A stretch of 64,000 bases of DNA from a virus, in IMG/VR virus record IMGVR_UViG_3300028392_002058, positions 1-64,000 of that record. One strand, written 5' to 3'. The notes beneath the pieces were generated by a model. It did no database searches, was not told the origin of the DNA, and saw only the letters and a program-made list of their open reading frames with translations. Below are positions 63,555 to 64,000 of this stretch, piece by piece. How positions within the stretch are numbered: position 1 is the first letter of the stretch; each line of letters starts with the position of its first letter. The position numbers and the translations under genes are program-made.

Positions 63555-64000
63555 TATAGGTTTGGAATAATAGATCGATACTTGTTGTAACTGGGCTCAA
63601 TGGCTTTGATCCACTGATAGAGTTTTGGTCGTCCTTTGACTGCCATGATAATTTTTGGTTTTGCCATGTCAGCACCGTGCAAGTATGCGCCATTGTTGAA
63701 TACAAATGTATTTGTTTCTGGCGGCAGATCAACATACATTCTTTTTTCCTGTGGAATAAGCTTTGGATCACATCCGTATTTGCCTTTGTTACGAACTACA
63801 ATTGGTTCTGGATTAAAATCATCTGTTCGTTTGGGCCAGCGACTCATCCAAAATGTTGCTCGCTCATTGGTGTCCCACAGCATGATCCGCAAGCTGTCTG
63901 GCCAAGGATATATCACTGCATCCGGATCAAAATGCGGACCTACTTCGTTGATGTTTGACCAAAGCACCACTTTTTCTAAGCTGTGAAAAGGCAAACAATT
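63554..64000 (-). CDS. 2OG-Fe(II) oxygenase-like protein, N terminus beyond window
   Basis: The frame is open to the right edge (about 148 codons visible). EVGPHFDPDAVIYPWPDSLR gives H-x-D, NGAYLHGADMAKPKIIMAV the distal His and a basic residue of the 2OG barrel. It overlaps the oxygenase at 62649 by one base. Start not visible. Confidence 0.6.
   Translation of the reverse strand, partial: NCLPFHSLEKVVLWSNINEVGPHFDPDAVIYPWPDSLRIMLWDTNERATFWMSRWPKRTDDFNPEPIVVRNKGKYGCDPKLIPQEKRMYVDLPPETNTFVFNNGAYLHGADMAKPKIIMAVKGRPKLYQWIKAIEPSYNKYRSIIPNL

Noticed and set aside
1-64000. Host chromosome or prophage origin
   Set aside because: No housekeeping, tRNA or integrase genes are seen; gene packing, late promoters and T4-type genes are continuous across the window.
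1-64000. tRNA genes
   Set aside because: No T-loop GGTTCRAATCC-type segments with matching acceptor arms were found by eye on either strand; a covariance-model scan would be decisive.

Overview
The window is part of a large T4-like myovirus genome. Phage hallmarks include a gp44-type clamp-loader ATPase, PhoH, a DexA-type exonuclease, a GroES/gp31-type co-chaperonin, dCMP deaminase, a spanin-like pair, tail-fibre genes with collagen-like repeats, and many TATAAATA/CTAAATA late promoters of the T4 gp55 type. No ribosomal, tRNA or housekeeping chromosomal genes were seen. The host is probably a polyhydroxyalkanoate-storing betaproteobacterium. The grounds are a phage phasin gene behind an operator that fits the PhbF/PhaR consensus, a TctC (Bug-family) binding protein, a BPSL0761-like protein, and near-consensus sigma70 promoters. 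A freshwater origin is only a guess. Nearly all genes lie on the minus strand; short plus-strand islands carry late or accessory genes. The portal, major capsid and terminase genes are not in the window.

Layout. 0-1.2 kb: small early genes, each with its own sigma70 promoter (one GIY-YIG nuclease). 1.4-9.3 kb: late-type accessory genes (TauD-like oxygenase, lipoprotein, peptidase-G2-like protein, TRAP DctP-like protein without signal peptide, DUF2061 membrane protein, TctC, radical SAM, 2OG oxygenase, virion-type small proteins, phasin). 9.5-14.7 kb: UV-damage endonuclease, hotdog thioesterase, two tandem nitroreductases. 14.7-25.7 kb: subtilase and four large tail-fibre or adhesin proteins. 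25.8-32 kb: ClpA, peptide deformylase, DnaJ, spanins, translation factor IF-1, two T4-type conserved proteins. 32-42 kb: PhoH, 2OG oxygenase, HAD phosphatase, clamp loader, GroES, a DnaE-like fragment, A-type Fe-S carrier, QueD/PTPS, DexA, dCMP deaminase. 42-49 kb: many small early proteins. 48.4-55.3 kb: BKACE, PP-loop ATPase, Rieske oxygenase, HNH nuclease, second TauD. 55.4-58.7 kb: small early genes, including a tandem KFAELIV family. 58.8-64 kb: four 2OG oxygenases, radical SAM, QueC-like PP-loop enzyme and an HExxH protein.

How it works together. Expression is in two layers. Sigma70 promoters (TTGACA, 17 bp, TATAAT) drive early genes and T4-type late promoters drive structural and accessory genes. 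In both classes the promoter often sits so close to the ATG (6 bp below a -10 box, or 4-6 bp below a late TAAATA box) that the predicted mRNA is leaderless. The phage also carries its own IF-1 and peptide deformylase. At several late genes the late promoter lies inside a hairpin whose 3' arm holds the ribosome site or start codon, so read-through transcripts should be silent and late transcripts active. A DnaJ-deformylase-ClpA run plus GroES suggests takeover of host protein quality control. Eight putative 2OG-Fe(II) oxygenases, a Rieske oxygenase, two radical SAM proteins and two PP-loop enzymes form an unusually dense chemistry set whose substrates cannot be read from sequence.
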